Below the pieces are notes generated by a model. The model saw only the letters and a program-made list of their open reading frames with translations. It had not been told where the DNA came from and made no database searches. The translations under genes were made by a program, and so were the position numbers. This document shows, one piece after another, positions 10,301 to 19,969 of a stretch of DNA of 64,000 nucleotides. Source of the stretch: Streptococcus sanguinis SK1 = NCTC 7863 (lineage in GTDB: Bacteria; Bacillota; Bacilli; Lactobacillales; Streptococcaceae); NCBI RefSeq assembly GCF_000194945.1, contig NZ_GL878511.1:248001-312000 (forward strand), written 5' to 3'. The number at the start of each line of letters is the position of its first letter. Position 1 is the first letter of the stretch.

Positions 10301-11423
10301 TAGGTTCTGATTTGAAAACCAGGCTTTGCGCAATTGGACGGCTCAAATGCCCGTCTTCAGTCTTCTTTGTTTCTGCAATAGCCAGACCAGCCTTAATCTT
10401 GGCCTGTTCAGCATCATATTTAGCCTTATCTTGCTGATACTTGGCTAATTTTGTTTTATAGGCAGCCAAATCAGCATTATACTGGGCTAGCTGAGTTTGA
10501 TAGTTTGCTTGGGCTTGGGCATTACGCTTCTTGATTTCTTCATTTTCAGCTGCTATAGTGGCATTCTTAGCTTGGTTCTCTGCTAGCTTTTGCTCATATT
10601 CTTTTTGAGCTGCTGCATTTTCAGCTTCAATTTGAGTCTTTTTAGCTTCATAAGCTGCTAAATCTGCTTCATATTGAGCTTTTTTATCTTGATTTTCCTT
10701 TTGGACACGGGCTAATTCTGCATCATAGGCCGCTTTTGCCGCTTGGTAAGCCGCCGCGTTATCCGCATTCGTCTTTTGAACCGCTGCTAAATCTGTTTTG
10801 TATTTACTAAGTGCCGCTTCATAATCTGCTTTCAGCTGAGCATTTTCTGCTGTGATCCGAGCTACTACTGCTTGATGAGCAGCCAAATCTTTAGCGTATT
10901 GTTCCGCTGTCGCTTTGTTTTCTGCTGTAATCCGAGCCACTTCCGCCTCGTAGGCTGATACTTTTTCTTTGTACTCCTTGACCTTGGCATCAATATCGGT
11001 TACTTGCGCTTCATAATCTTCTGCAATCTCCGCTTTTTTGTCTGCAGTTTCTTGAGCAGTCTGGGCTACTCCTTTGTCAACAGCTGGGTCTTTGACCACT
11101 GTCAGCCCAGCTTCTTGAGCCTTTTTGACGCTTTCATCTAAACCAGCTGTTGGAACAGTCACTATCACACCGCCATCTGCCTGACCTGCTCGCGCCTGAC
11201 TCTCTTGAGATGCCTGACTGGCTGGCCCTTGAGCTTGAGGTAGATTGGTCGCTGCATTTCCAGTACCTACCATTTCAGTATTGATAGGACTATTGGTATC
11301 AGATACCACTTCATCTGCTCTTACTTGCATCGTTGACGTTAAAAAAGCCGCACCCAGAACAGCACCGCATAAAGTTTTAACAGCCTTATTTTTCCGAAAA
11401 CCAAAAACTTCTTTTTTCTTCAT
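7377..11423 (-). CDS. Antigen I/II family cell-wall-anchored adhesin
   Basis: A 1348-residue surface protein with the full antigen I/II (SspA/SspB, SpaP) layout: signal peptide (about 1-36), an Ala-rich coiled-coil A region with repeated heptad blocks (about 110-370), a V domain, a Pro-rich P region near residues 700-790 ([18 protein letters not shown]), C-terminal C domains, then LPETG with a hydrophobic tail and KLKGKED. These proteins bind salivary gp340, collagen and other bacteria. I take the ATG at 11423 as the start: GGAGG lies just upstream, and [11 protein letters not shown] is the usual signal-peptide opening. The next upstream in-frame ATG (11468) would add 15 non-signal residues. 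Confidence 0.93.
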   Translation of the reverse strand: MKKKEVFGFRKNKAVKTLCGAVLGAAFLTSTMQVRADEVVSDTNSPINTEMVGTGNAATNLPQAQGPASQASQESQARAGQADGGVIVTVPTAGLDESVKKAQEAGLTVVKDPAVDKGVAQTAQETADKKAEIAEDYEAQVTDIDAKVKEYKEKVSAYEAEVARITAENKATAEQYAKDLAAHQAVVARITAENAQLKADYEAALSKYKTDLAAVQKTNADNAAAYQAAKAAYDAELARVQKENQDKKAQYEADLAAYEAKKTQIEAENAAAQKEYEQKLAENQAKNATIAAENEEIKKRNAQAQANYQTQLAQYNADLAAYKTKLAKYQQDKAKYDAEQAKIKAGLAIAETKKTEDGHLSRPIAQSLVFKSEPNANLSLTTTGEFVSYAGMEAAVKNTAEFSKKFFQLDNFKVTDIQNANYQTNQQESFGTVGKYAGYSSNVTSGKGPTEWSSVLLRRGESATATYTNLQGTYYRGKKVSKIVYTYTLDPSSQFRNDKAWLGIFKDPTMGVFASAYTGNFEDATSLFVKTEFVFYDDKGQPINFDQALMSVASLNREANSIEMAKDYTGTFNKISGSSVGEKNGQIYATESENFKKDVGGSRFTMYKNSQPDSGWDTTDAPNSWYGAGAVEISGTTNSMTIGTISSSEVLGQPEATDPRRADKLAPKKPNIWFAINGDIRATDLPIITVEEPEAPVAPTAPAVPSEEALKPLVPAPTAPTPKALPTPPAAPTYDKEPEAPTRTPETPEPNKPVEPTYSPLPTSSTEPVYQKEPAAPVAPTVHYHYHLLRSQPQIHKEIQNDQGTNIDKTLVAKQSVVQFALKTEALPAGRSETTSFVIADPLPSGYEVDLEATKAASAGFDVSYDKAGHTVTFKATAATLATYNADRTKEVATLFPTVVGRVLNDGATYTNNFTLTVNDAYGVRSNVVRVTTPGKPDDSDNPSNNYIKPTKVNKNKAGLVIDGKEVLAGSTNYYELTWDLDQYKGDKSSKSTIQKGFYYVDDYPEEALELRPELVKLVDADGKAVAGVTVTHYESLEKAPAAVRELLQKANVTVKGSFQLFAADDDQAFYDHYVVTGKSLTITSPMAVKEGMGRTGGKFENKAYQIDFGNGYATDVVVNNVPKISPEKDITLSLDPTSAENLDGKELTLGRHFNYRLIGGLIPANHSEGLTDYSFVDDYDQRGDEYMGAYKTFAKVDITLKDGKVIKAGTDLTEYTAANIDLEKGLISIRFKEEFLETISLDSAFQAETYLQMKRIAAGTFENTYINTVNHVVYASNTVTTVTPKAQHLLVSDVNDPRRANPTSAAKKIPVSLLPETGAKDTVYLPYLGLAAIIGALGLGKLKGKED

Positions 11424-11698
11424 TTTTCTCCTCCCTCTGCTAACTTTTACAGTCAGCAGTTTTCTCATGCCTTCAGAAAATCAAAAAGTAATGGGAACCT
11501 CCTGTCAGAAGCTCCATTCTTATTTTGATCCTCTTTAAGCATCAGAATATATATCTTAATCCTAACAAGTTTTGCCTCGTTTTGCAAGCATTTTTTGCTC
11601 CTTTTATTTACCTCGGAACAAATTTATACATAAATACTCATATTGTCTATTTTTATTCTTCCTTGCTCTCTCTTCCTTCAAATGAACAATGAGAATAC

Positions 11699-11727
11699 AA
11701 GAAAAAGACCAGCTTTCGCTAGTCTTT
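11699..11727 (-). terminator. Terminator of pgk
   Basis: On the minus strand AAGACTAGC-GAAA-GCTGGTCTT (one G-U pair) followed by five T (complement of 11702-11706). Confidence 0.75.
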
Positions 11728-11783
11728 CCTTATTACAGTTTTGTACTTGTTCTCTACAAGATTAAAAATTCCAAACTTACTGC

Positions 11784-12980
11784 TTATTTTTCAGTCAATG
11801 CTGCAAGTCCTGGCAATACTTTACCTTCAAGGAGTTCCATTGATGCACCACCACCAGTAGAAATCCATGAGAACTTGTCTGCACGGCCAAGGTTGATGGC
11901 TGCAGCAGCTGAGTCACCACCACCGATGATTGATTTTACGCCAGGTTGTTTCACGATAGCGTCCATAACACTGATTGTACCAGCTTGGAAGTCTGGGTTT
12001 TCAAATACACCCATAGGGCCATTCCAGACAACAGTCTTCGCACCAGTCAAGGCTTCATCAAATTTAGCGATAGATTTAGGACCGATGTCCAAACCAAGAA
12101 AGCCTGGATCCACTGCTTCACCTTCAGTATCTTTTACTTCAGTGTAGTCAGCAAAAGCATTTGCTTCTTTAGAGTCAACTGGCAAGATCAATTTGCCGTT
12201 TGCTTTTTCAAGAAGAGCTTTGGCAACATCCAATTTGTCTTCTTCTACAAGTGAGTTACCGATTTCGATACCTTGTGCTTTGTAGAATGTGTAAGTCATC
12301 CCACCACCGATAAGAACTTTATCAGCTTTCTCAAGCAAGTTTTCGATAACACCGATCTTGTCTGAAACTTTTGAACCACCAAGAATAGCTACGAATGGAC
12401 GTTCTGGAGTTTCAACCGCTTCTTGGATATAGGCAATTTCGTTTTCAAGAAGGAAGCCAGCAACAGCTTTTTCAACGTTTGCTGAGATACCAACATTTGA
12501 TGCGTGTGCACGGTGAGCTGTACCGAATGCATCATTTACGAAGATACCGTCTCCAAGAGATGCCCAGTATTTACCAAGTTCAGGATCGTTTTTAGATTCT
12601 TTCTTGCCGTCAACATCTTCAAAACGAGTGTTTTCAACCAAAAGAACTTGTCCATCTTCAAGAGCATTGATAGCTGCTTCCAATTCAGCACCACGAGTGA
12701 CACCTGGGAAAACAACGTCTTGACCCAATTTAGCAGCTAAGTCTGCAGCTACTGGTGCAAGAGATTTACCTTCTTTGTCTGCTTCTTCTTTAACACGTCC
12801 AAGGTGAGAGAAGAGAATTGCGCGACCGCCTTGCTCGATGATGTATTTAATAGTTGGAAGAGCTGCAGTGATACGGTTGTCATTTGTAATCACTCCATCT
12901 TTCAATGGTACGTTAAAGTCTACGCGAACGAGGACTTTTTTACCTTTCAAATCAACGTCTTTAACAGTAAGTTTTGCCAT
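11784..12980 (-). CDS. pgk: Phosphoglycerate kinase
   Basis: A 398-residue glycolytic enzyme converting 1,3-bisphosphoglycerate and ADP to 3-phosphoglycerate and ATP. Visible signatures are [11 protein letters not shown] at the N-terminus, the SHLGR substrate loop, and C-terminal GGGDSAAA in the nucleotide domain. The start at 12980 ([11 protein letters not shown]) is preceded by AAGGAG; a longer in-frame reading to 13001 adds seven residues foreign to the family. Full length. Monocistronic with its own promoter and terminator. Confidence 0.97.
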   Translation of the reverse strand: MAKLTVKDVDLKGKKVLVRVDFNVPLKDGVITNDNRITAALPTIKYIIEQGGRAILFSHLGRVKEEADKEGKSLAPVAADLAAKLGQDVVFPGVTRGAELEAAINALEDGQVLLVENTRFEDVDGKKESKNDPELGKYWASLGDGIFVNDAFGTAHRAHASNVGISANVEKAVAGFLLENEIAYIQEAVETPERPFVAILGGSKVSDKIGVIENLLEKADKVLIGGGMTYTFYKAQGIEIGNSLVEEDKLDVAKALLEKANGKLILPVDSKEANAFADYTEVKDTEGEAVDPGFLGLDIGPKSIAKFDEALTGAKTVVWNGPMGVFENPDFQAGTISVMDAIVKQPGVKSIIGGGDSAAAAINLGRADKFSWISTGGGASMELLEGKVLPGLAALTEK

Positions 12981-13016
12981 GTTACAAAAACTCCTTTTCA
13001 TATTTTATACGCAACT

Positions 13017-13025
13017 ATTATATCA
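13017..13025 (-). promoter_or_regulatory. Extended -10 promoter element of pgk
   Basis: Minus-strand TG-A-TATAAT (complement of 13017-13025) 37 bp upstream of the pgk start. No good -35 hexamer is visible at 17 bp, consistent with an extended -10 promoter. Confidence 0.6.
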
Positions 13026-13065
13026 TATTTTACAAAAGTTTTCTTGATATAAAGAAAATTTTCAC

Positions 13066-13090
13066 AAAAAAGAAGCGCATAGCACTTCTT
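13066..13090 (-). terminator. Hairpin between the VIT gene and pgk
   Basis: Minus-strand AAAGAAGTGC-TAT-GCGCTTCTTT (imperfect) followed by a six-T run. It could end residual transcription from the VIT-family gene before the pgk promoter. Confidence 0.5.
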
Positions 13091-13182
13091 TCTCTCGAAC
13101 TTTGAAATTAGAGAATAGGAAAAGGGCTCTGAACTCATTCAGACAATAGTTAAAGCTGGATTTTTCTCTAGATTTGACAACT

Positions 13183-13206
13183 CAAAAAGCCAGTAAAACT
13201 ACTGAC
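13183..13206 (-). terminator. Terminator of the VIT-family gene
   Basis: Minus-strand GTCAGT-AGTTTT-ACTGGC with five following T (complement of 13184-13188), just past the stop codon at 13224. Confidence 0.65.
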
Positions 13207-13223
13207 TTCAACTCTTCTCATTA

Positions 13224-13913
13224 CTAAATTGCAAAAGCCTGCCCTACTACATAGGTGACCGCCATGGTTAAAAGACCGATCACGAGGTTGCGAATCATAG
13301 CATTTTTGAGCGGTGCTTTGCCCAATCTAGCGCTGGTATAGCCTGTTCCCAAAAGGGCCAAGGCCACGATTAGAACGGTTGCCCAGATACGGACGCTGGC
13401 AGGAAGCAGGATAATGGTAATCATAGGAAAAAGCGCACCAACAGCAAAGGCTAAAAAGCTTGATACGGCAGCATGCCAAGGATTAGTGAACTCCTCAATC
13501 TCGATTCCATATTTTTCCTGAACCAAAGCCTCCAACGGATCTTGGAGAAAAGCCCGATTGGTCATAAGCTGAGCAGAAGTCTCACACTCACCATTTTGGA
13601 CATAGGCAGCATAGAGAGACTGCCTTGCAATATCTGGATTCTTCTCTAAAAGCTCCCGCTCTCTGGCAACAGCAGCCTCCTCAGTATCTTTTTGAGTAGA
13701 AACAGACACATACTCTCCGCCTGCCATAGAAAAGGCCCCAGCAAAGACAGCTGCCAAACCAGACAGAAAGATTATCCAAACATTGTCCGTCGCACTGGCC
13801 ACCCCGATTACTACTCCTGCGATGGAAATAATACCATCGTTGGCTCCTAAAACCCCAGCTCGCAAGATATTCAGCCGACCACTAAAGTTCTTATCAATTT
13901 TATGCTCTTCCAT
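13224..13913 (-). CDS. VIT1/CCC1-family membrane transporter
   Basis: A 229-residue protein of the vacuolar iron transporter-like family, which moves Fe(II)/Mn(II) across membranes. The first helix LRAGVLGANDGIISIAGVVIG and the second helix with GAFSMAGGEYVSVSTQKD carry the conserved residues of the family. The cytoplasmic region (about 80-140, Glu-rich: DTEEAAVARERELL) corresponds to the metal-binding insertion, and three more hydrophobic segments follow. Plausibly metal efflux; specificity cannot be read from sequence. Monocistronic. Confidence 0.85.
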   Translation of the reverse strand: MEEHKIDKNFSGRLNILRAGVLGANDGIISIAGVVIGVASATDNVWIIFLSGLAAVFAGAFSMAGGEYVSVSTQKDTEEAAVARERELLEKNPDIARQSLYAAYVQNGECETSAQLMTNRAFLQDPLEALVQEKYGIEIEEFTNPWHAAVSSFLAFAVGALFPMITIILLPASVRIWATVLIVALALLGTGYTSARLGKAPLKNAMIRNLVIGLLTMAVTYVVGQAFAI

Positions 13914-14081
13914 CTCTATTATTCTCCCTCATTCTTTATTTATAATCATTATAAATAAAACTTCAAACTAATACAAGGAAAAATAGGAAAATGAGAAAAG
14001 TTCTACTATTTAATAGAAGAAAGAGATTATTAAAATATTTCTCAAAGCTAAATCTTGAACTTCATTAATACAATGCAAGCA

Positions 14082-14705
14082 TTATCTCCACAAGCCACCT
14101 AAGATCTGTTTTTCTAATAAGTCTAAGTCTTCCTCTTTTATTTCTCCATTGTCGCTAACGATATAAAGCTGAGCGAAGTAAGCCAACAATGGACCAACAC
14201 AAATACGAACCATTTGAGGAATCGTTAACTCTGGATTTACACGTGGATCTGCTAGCAATTCCTTATGAAGTACTCGAAGTTTATCTTGAATAGCATTCCA
14301 GATAAAAATCTGTTCATTTTTTAGTTTTTTATTTGAAAAACTCTCCTGCAGAATGATTTTCATCAAAGCACGATTTTTTTTGAGATAGCTCATACGATCG
14401 TGGACGAGATAACGAACCCTCTCTTCTGTCGTTTCAAAAGCTAAGAGTTCCTCAAAAAAACTACCGAAAATGCCTGGGACTACAGGATGTAAAATAGCCG
14501 TCAGTAAATCATCCTTCGTCTTAAAATACTTAAACAAAGTTGCCTGGCTTAGTCCAGCACGCTCAGCTATGTGAAGAGTTGAGGTCCCATGGTAACTCCT
14601 GGTTGATATGAGATCCACTGCTGCCTGCATGATTTTTTTCTTTCCTTGAGGGTAATTCGCTTCTTCTAAGTAATCTTCAAACGATTCAAAAACAGTCTTA
14701 TCCAT
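14082..14705 (-). CDS. TetR-family regulator of the ABC exporter
   Basis: A 207-residue regulator. The N-terminal TetR helix-turn-helix is at about residues 22-68 (TSTLHIAERAGLSQATLFKYFKTKDDLL) and is followed by an all-helical ligand domain. It is the third gene after the ABC-2 ATPase and permease, 39 bp behind the permease. Two copies of a TGAGT-N4-ACTCA operator sit at the operon promoter, the geometry of TetR operators, so self-controlled repression of the exporter is the likely role. The inducer is unknown. Confidence 0.85.
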   Translation of the reverse strand: MDKTVFESFEDYLEEANYPQGKKKIMQAAVDLISTRSYHGTSTLHIAERAGLSQATLFKYFKTKDDLLTAILHPVVPGIFGSFFEELLAFETTEERVRYLVHDRMSYLKKNRALMKIILQESFSNKKLKNEQIFIWNAIQDKLRVLHKELLADPRVNPELTIPQMVRICVGPLLAYFAQLYIVSDNGEIKEEDLDLLEKQILGGLWR

Positions 14706-14744
14706 CTAATCTTCACACCTTTTTAGCATTATTTATGTTGATTT

Positions 14745-15836
14745 CTAAACTTTACGATAACGACGCAATCCAACAATATTAAGAATTGTTAAAATGATCA
14801 AGAAAACCATTAAAACACTAAGATTTGACAAAATATCACCAAGATTGTGCCCGTAAAGAATAATCTGGCTTATTGCATCACCAGAATAGGTTAATGGCAA
14901 AAATTTCCCCACAGTTGGAGCCCATTCTCCCATGGATGACAATGGAATAATTCCTGAGAAAAAAAGTTGGGGCATAATCACGAGAGGAATAAATTGCATC
15001 ATTTGGAATTCTGATTTTGCTAGAGTAGACAAGAGAATTCCAAATGCCAGTGCTACAAGAGCCAGTACCACATTAACTATTATAACATTTAAAATACTTC
15101 CTACAACTTCTACATCTAGTAGCCAAATTGCTGCTAAGACGACAACTGCCGTTTGAAAAATCGCAATAATACCGTAAGACAACATATAGCCATAGACGAT
15201 TTCAGATCGTTTCACTGGTGTTGCTAACAAACGTTCTAGTGTTCCACTGGTGCGTTCTTTCAAAAGCGCCATACCAGAAATCAAAAAGACAAAGAAGAAG
15301 ACCACAAAGCCAATTAAAATTGGAATCATACGTGCAAAGAATCCAGTATTTTTATCTCCATATTGGTAAGATTCTTTGATTTCAGGCGCCTTTGCATCTA
15401 ATTTCAATTGTGGAAGAGCTTGTTTGACACGAGATAATAACTGATTGGTGCCTTCATTGACGATACTTGTTCGTAACACTTGTCGTATCATAGATGTCTT
15501 GGAGGCATCTGTGTTTGCGTAGTCGACCTGATACTCACCGTCTTTATAAGAAATCACAGCATCGACTTTTTCATTTACTAGCGCTTCTTTGGCTTGATCT
15601 AAGCCTTGATAAATCTCGACGTCCACATGATCGAGCTCATCCATTTTCGTTACCAAACCAGTTGGTAGATCTTGTGTTGCCAACTTGACATTCACGGTTG
15701 TACTAGCTGAAAACATGAGGTTCATCAACCACATGATAAAAACAGGTGCTATAAACATCAGGGCTAGAGTTCGTTTGTCACGAAGTAATTCTTTGATGAC
15801 TTTTTTTGCAATCGCTATTGTTCTCATTTTACTCAC
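14745..15836 (-). CDS. ABC-2 type exporter permease
   Basis: A 363-residue permease with one N-terminal membrane segment (about 22-42), an extracytoplasmic domain (about 45-165) and five C-terminal membrane segments starting at MIPILIGFVVFFFVFLISG. The LLKERTSGTLERLLATPVKRSEIV loop is the ABC-2 signature. Its first codons overlap the end of the ATPase gene by 8 bp, implying translational coupling. It probably exports a drug, lipid or peptide together with the ATPase; substrate unknown. Confidence 0.9.
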   Translation of the reverse strand: MSKMRTIAIAKKVIKELLRDKRTLALMFIAPVFIMWLMNLMFSASTTVNVKLATQDLPTGLVTKMDELDHVDVEIYQGLDQAKEALVNEKVDAVISYKDGEYQVDYANTDASKTSMIRQVLRTSIVNEGTNQLLSRVKQALPQLKLDAKAPEIKESYQYGDKNTGFFARMIPILIGFVVFFFVFLISGMALLKERTSGTLERLLATPVKRSEIVYGYMLSYGIIAIFQTAVVVLAAIWLLDVEVVGSILNVIIVNVVLALVALAFGILLSTLAKSEFQMMQFIPLVIMPQLFFSGIIPLSSMGEWAPTVGKFLPLTYSGDAISQIILYGHNLGDILSNLSVLMVFLIILTILNIVGLRRYRKV

Positions 15837-16545
15837 CTTCTGCTTTTAAAAATACTTCTTCAATACTTGAAACTTGATAACTTTCTTTTAAGTGTTGCGG
15901 TGTATCAAAAGCAATGATTTTTCCGCCTAATAATAAACCGACCTTATCCGTCAACTCTGCTTCATCCATAACATGGGTAGTAACTAATATCCCAACCCCA
16001 TTATCTCTAAGCGCGAATAATTCTTTCCAGATTTTCTTTCGAAGAGAAGGGTCGATTCCAACTGTCGGTTCGTCCAAAATCAAGAGCTGAGGATTCCCCA
16101 GAAGTGCGATGGCCAGAGATAAACGCCGTTTCATTCCTCCAGAATAACCGAATACCGTTTTATTCAAATGCTCTGTCAAATCCACAACTTGAGCCACATG
16201 GGAAATTTCAGCTGTCAGATCTCTTTTGGATAGCCCTTTTAGCTGACCAAAAAATTCTAGATTTTCTTGACCTGACAAAGCCTCATATAAGGCATCTGAC
16301 TGGGCCATATAACCAATATCTCCTAAAATATGGCGATTGGGCATAGTGTGATTTAACACTAAAGCTACGCCTCCATCAGCCTTTTCCATTCCTAACGTAG
16401 TCTTAATCATAGTTGATTTACCAGCACCAGACGGACCAATTAATCCTATAATTTCTCCTGTCTGCAATTCAAAGCTGACATGATTCAGAACTATTTGATG
16501 GTCAAAAGATTTTACTAAATCTTGTAAATGTAGTAATGTTTTCAT
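15829..16545 (-). CDS. ABC transporter ATP-binding protein
   Basis: A 238-residue ATPase of the ABC-2/DrrA-like group. Walker A is GPSGAGKST (37-45), the signature is YSGGMKRRLSLA (about 134-145), and Walker B is LLILDEPTVGID, with the H-loop in VTTHVMDEAE. First gene of the three-gene operon ATPase-permease-TetR regulator. AGGAGG precedes its start. Expression is expected to be controlled by the operators at 16560-16576 and 16601-16617. Confidence 0.93.
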   Translation of the reverse strand: MKTLLHLQDLVKSFDHQIVLNHVSFELQTGEIIGLIGPSGAGKSTMIKTTLGMEKADGGVALVLNHTMPNRHILGDIGYMAQSDALYEALSGQENLEFFGQLKGLSKRDLTAEISHVAQVVDLTEHLNKTVFGYSGGMKRRLSLAIALLGNPQLLILDEPTVGIDPSLRKKIWKELFALRDNGVGILVTTHVMDEAELTDKVGLLLGGKIIAFDTPQHLKESYQVSSIEEVFLKAEGE

Positions 16546-16559
16546 TTACTTCCTCCTAG

Positions 16560-16576
16560 GTGAGTGTATACTCACT
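16560..16576. promoter_or_regulatory. Operator copy 1 of the ABC exporter operon
   Basis: GTGAGTGTATACTCACT, with inverted arms TGAGT and ACTCA around a 4-bp centre. It is identical to the copy in the promoter spacer 41 bp away and lies between the transcription start and the ribosome binding site. Confidence 0.8.
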
Positions 16577-16594
16577 TTTTAAATCACAAGAGCT

Positions 16595-16623
16595 ATTATA
16601 GTGAGTGTATACTCACTTGTCAA
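16595..16623 (-). promoter_or_regulatory. ABC exporter promoter with operator copy 2 as its spacer
   Basis: Minus-strand TTGACA (complement of 16618-16623) and TATAAT (complement of 16595-16600) are separated by exactly 17 bp, and those 17 bp (16601-16617) are the second identical copy of the TGAGT-N4-ACTCA operator. Bound repressor would directly occlude RNA polymerase. Confidence 0.88.
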
Positions 16624-16699
16624 GAAAAAAGTTGAAATTCTTTAAAAAATAAAAACACCAGATGATATTATCTGATGCTTATAATCGATATCTCTAATT

Positions 16700-17680
16700 T
16701 TAGGAGTGTTTCTGAATCTCTTCTCGATACTCTGAAATGGTCTTTCCTGTCCACTTTTTAAAGGCCCGCGAGAAGGAGGACACTTCGGAATAGCCCAGCA
16801 GATAGGCTACATCATCCGTTGTCATGTCAGGATTCTTGAAGTAACCAAAGGCTAGGAGCTTCTGCACATTTTGCAATTCTTGGTTAAACTTAGTGCCTTC
16901 TGCCGTCAGATTTCGTTGCAAGGTTCGGCTACTAATCCCTAGCGTCGCTGCGATATCTTCGATACCAAAGACCCCACTTGGGATAGCCTGATAGAGTTTT
17001 TGCTGAACGATACCGGTAAAACTTTCACTAGTCACGGCTTCTGCCAAGCGCTCTTTGAGTTGAGGCTCTAGGTAGTCTAGCATGACATTATTGGCAGTTA
17101 AAAATGGTTTCTCCAAATCTGACTTTTTAAAGACGACTTCATTGCCTTCCATTTTTTCCACGTGACAACCAAATACCGCAATACTCGCTTCTTCATAGAC
17201 ATATGGAGTCCCAACGTGTGCTGGAGTGATGTTTTCTCCTGTCCCTGTCCGAACCAAATCGACCAATAACAGCTGTTCGTTGAGGAGAGCGAAACGAGGC
17301 AAGTCAAACCCTGGATAATCATAGCGATAGCTCACACGGACTAAGTCATCAAAGGTCTCAATACAGACAACAATAGGACCTGTGATTTTCTTATATTTGG
17401 CAAAATGTTCAATCGCTGCGAGGCCATTTTTTGACGAAAGTGCCGCAAAGAAAGGTGGCATGAACATTTGAATATCCTTGATGCGGCTCATAGCGATAAT
17501 CTGCTCATCATTGGCTACCTTATCAAAAGCCATCAAAAGATGGTAATAGTCCAGAGTTGAGAGGTTCATCTCTTCCTTCCATGTGGTATCTGGAAGATTG
17601 GCTAGTTCCAGAATCATGTTCAGATCTAGCCCGATCAGTTTTAAATTGTCAATATATTGCTGACTGAGATTCAGACGCAT
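16700..17680 (-). CDS. AraC-family transcriptional regulator
   Basis: A 326-residue regulator. The N-terminal two-thirds match the arabinose-binding-like sensor domain found in OruR/VirS-type AraC proteins. The C-terminal double HTH is at about residues 225-322, with LGISSRTLQRNLTAEGTKFNQ and the second HTH LGYSEVSSFSRAFKKWTG. It lies 20 bp downstream of an SDR gene in the same orientation and may control it. The ligand is unknown. Confidence 0.85.
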   Translation of the reverse strand: MRLNLSQQYIDNLKLIGLDLNMILELANLPDTTWKEEMNLSTLDYYHLLMAFDKVANDEQIIAMSRIKDIQMFMPPFFAALSSKNGLAAIEHFAKYKKITGPIVVCIETFDDLVRVSYRYDYPGFDLPRFALLNEQLLLVDLVRTGTGENITPAHVGTPYVYEEASIAVFGCHVEKMEGNEVVFKKSDLEKPFLTANNVMLDYLEPQLKERLAEAVTSESFTGIVQQKLYQAIPSGVFGIEDIAATLGISSRTLQRNLTAEGTKFNQELQNVQKLLAFGYFKNPDMTTDDVAYLLGYSEVSSFSRAFKKWTGKTISEYREEIQKHS

Positions 17681-17699
17681 AGGGTTTCTCCTTTTTCTC

Positions 17700-18521
17700 T
17701 TAAGAAGCCCGCTTCATGAGGGCATCAAACCAACGATCTGGCAAGATAGCATGCAAGAATACCAAAGGTTTAGCTCCCATACCTACTAAGTAGCGGGTTT
17801 TAGGGCGATGGCTGTTGACTGCTTTTGAAATAGCGTTTGAAATAACTTTAGGATTTGACATCATATTGCCAGAGTATTGCTTACGCATCCCTTCTGCTGC
17901 CTTGGTGGCTGCTACTTCATAAGCACCACCTTTAGCTGATTCGGCCAGTTTGTCAGCAGCGATGAAGCCCCAGTCCGTTTTAATACCGCCTGGTTCGATG
18001 ATAGAGACATCAATGCCATAATCAGACACTTCCATACGAAGACCATCTGAAAAAGCTTCGAGAGCATATTTGGTCGCATGATACCAAGCACCAAAGTAGG
18101 ATGTCAAACGACCACCCATTGAGCCCACATTAATAATGCGACCTGATTTTTGGTTACGCATATAAGGAAGAACGAGTTGTGTCAAGCGAGCTAGACCAAA
18201 GATATTGACTTCGAACTGCATCTTAGCTTCTTCAATCGTTACATTTTCAACTGCACCATAGGATCCGTAGCCAGCATTATTGACTAAGACATCGATACGA
18301 TTTTCTTTCTTGATGATGAGATTAAGAGCTTCTTTAATGCTAGCTTCATCTGTAATATCCAAACTAACTGGTGTCACGCCAAAGGCTTCAAGTGGTTTCA
18401 TGGCATCCACACGGCGGGCAGCGCCATAGACAATATGACCTTCTTTAGCAAGTTGTTCAGCAGTTTGGTAACCGATACCTGATGAAGCGCCTGTGACTAA
18501 GATAACTTTTTTGTTTGACAT
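17700..18521 (-). CDS. Short-chain dehydrogenase/reductase
   Basis: A 273-residue classical SDR oxidoreductase. The Rossmann motif is TGASSGIG near the N-terminus, NNAGYGSYG follows, the catalytic Ser is in NVGSMGG, and YHATK carries the Tyr-Lys pair. I place the start at 18521 because the GAGG ribosome binding site is 8 nt from this ATG but only 2 nt from the ATG at 18527. First gene of a probable operon with the AraC regulator, divergent from the ltrA-like gene. Substrate unknown. Confidence 0.87.
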   Translation of the reverse strand: MSNKKVILVTGASSGIGYQTAEQLAKEGHIVYGAARRVDAMKPLEAFGVTPVSLDITDEASIKEALNLIIKKENRIDVLVNNAGYGSYGAVENVTIEEAKMQFEVNIFGLARLTQLVLPYMRNQKSGRIINVGSMGGRLTSYFGAWYHATKYALEAFSDGLRMEVSDYGIDVSIIEPGGIKTDWGFIAADKLAESAKGGAYEVAATKAAEGMRKQYSGNMMSNPKVISNAISKAVNSHRPKTRYLVGMGAKPLVFLHAILPDRWFDALMKRAS

Positions 18522-18667
18522 GTTCATTTCCTCTTTTGTTTCATTTGATTGATGAGACTATTATACGATACAGAATCCGACAAGAAAATGACAGATTCTG
18601 ACACGCCAATGACAATTTACGCCAAAAATTCTGGTAAAAAACAATCTGCCTCATTCTATCCATTTTC

Positions 18668-18676
18668 TGTTATAAT
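18668..18676 (+). promoter_or_regulatory. Extended -10 promoter of the LtrA-like gene
   Basis: TG-T-TATAAT (18668-18676), a consensus extended -10 element, 33 bp upstream of the chosen start codon; no convincing -35 box. Confidence 0.6.
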
Positions 18677-18709
18677 AAACTGTTAGAAATTTCTATGAAA
18701 GGTCTTCTT

Positions 18710-19855
18710 ATGTCAAATCTTATCAAACACAAACGGGTGGAATTTAGTGAGCTTTTTTATGACTTGGTTTTTGTCTACGCGATTTCCAAAACGACTGCCC
18801 TCATTCATCACCTTCACCATGGGGTTCTATCTCTAGATGCTATCTTTGGCTTCCTTATGACACTTCTGGTTCTGGTCAATTGTTGGATGATTCAGACCGT
18901 CTATACTAATCGCTATGGGAAAAATTCTCTTTTTAATATGGTCGTCATGTTCGTCAATATGGCCATGCTGCTCTTGATATCAAACATGATTACTAATGAC
19001 TGGCAGTCCTATTTCCATGCCTTCTGCTGGACGATTGGGACACTGACCTTGACCTTATTTTCCCAATATCTGGTTGAATATCTTCGAAAATCTACCACGC
19101 CGGCCAATCGTAAAAGCATCAAGGGGTTTCTTTGGATGACTGGTCTCAGAACTGTCCTGGTCTACCTAGCTGCTCTCTTACCAATTCATCTTGGGATTCA
19201 TGTCTACATGACTGGGATTCTCCTAACCTTTATCATGCCCGTCCTATTGACTCGAAAAGTTTCCCATTTTCAAATCAATCTGCCCCATCTCATCGAACGC
19301 ATTTCACTGCTGGTCATTATTACCTTTGGTGAGATGATTATGGGTCTAGCAGATTTCTTTACACTGGAACATTTTTCCATTCATTCTATCCTATACTTTA
19401 TCATCATGGTCAACCTCTTTATGAACTATTTCGGTCAGTTTGACCATGCCATTGATGAGAAAGGGGAGAATAAAGGAATTTTCCTAATTTATAGCCACTA
19501 TCCGATTTTCATCGGCTTGATTATGATCACTGTGTCTATGAGTTTCTTGGTAAACCCTGAAGCCCATCACCTCTTTGCGACTAGCTTCTTCTATGCTGGT
19601 ATCGGACTCTTCCAATCTGCGGTCTTGTCAAATGGTCGCTTCAACAAGAGTTACCTCCGCTATAACAAGTTCTTTTATGGGTTCCAAGCAGGAATCTTCC
19701 TTGTCGGACTAATTCTTTCCCTTCTTTTCTCAGCCTATCCAACTGTTGTCATTTCCATCGCAACCTTGATGACCTTAGCAATGGAAATTCATTTTACTCA
19801 TTTTTATATGGCACAGACCAAGAAATTCTCAACACCTAATTGGGAATTGTTCTAA
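18710..19855 (+). CDS. LtrA-like low-temperature-requirement membrane protein
   Basis: A 381-residue polytopic protein with about ten hydrophobic segments. The opening VEFSELFYDLVFVYAISK and the later LVIITFGEMIMG are hallmark motifs of the LtrA family, named for a Listeria low-temperature growth gene. Molecular function is not established. The start at 18710 has GAAAGG seven bases upstream; the earlier ATG at 18695 overlaps that site. Divergent from the SDR gene, ends at a bidirectional terminator facing leuS. Confidence 0.85.
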   Translation: MSNLIKHKRVEFSELFYDLVFVYAISKTTALIHHLHHGVLSLDAIFGFLMTLLVLVNCWMIQTVYTNRYGKNSLFNMVVMFVNMAMLLLISNMITNDWQSYFHAFCWTIGTLTLTLFSQYLVEYLRKSTTPANRKSIKGFLWMTGLRTVLVYLAALLPIHLGIHVYMTGILLTFIMPVLLTRKVSHFQINLPHLIERISLLVIITFGEMIMGLADFFTLEHFSIHSILYFIIMVNLFMNYFGQFDHAIDEKGENKGIFLIYSHYPIFIGLIMITVSMSFLVNPEAHHLFATSFFYAGIGLFQSAVLSNGRFNKSYLRYNKFFYGFQAGIFLVGLILSLLFSAYPTVVISIATLMTLAMEIHFTHFYMAQTKKFSTPNWELF

Positions 19856-19858
19856 CAA

Positions 19859-19888
19859 AAGACCTTGAGAAAATTTACTCAAGGTCTT
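19859..19888. terminator. Bidirectional terminator between ltrA-like gene and leuS
   Basis: AAGACCTTGAG (19859-19869) pairs with CTCAAGGTCTT (19878-19888), flanked by AAAA on the left and a T-rich stretch on the right. Confidence 0.78.
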
Positions 19889-19969
19889 CTTTGTATTTGA
19901 TAACAATAGCATTTTATTGTCTGATGCAGACTTGATTGAAATCTCCTGCAAATGCAATAAACAAACTAA

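Noticed and set aside
10340..11130. Repetitive DNA in the adhesin gene as a tandem or CRISPR-like repeat array
   Set aside because: The repeats are in frame and encode the Ala-rich heptad blocks of antigen I/II; spacing is not CRISPR-like.
14745..16545. Idea that the ABC exporter is a bacteriocin immunity system
   Set aside because: No precursor peptide, two-component system or C39 exporter nearby; a TetR-controlled ABC-2 pump is a simpler reading.
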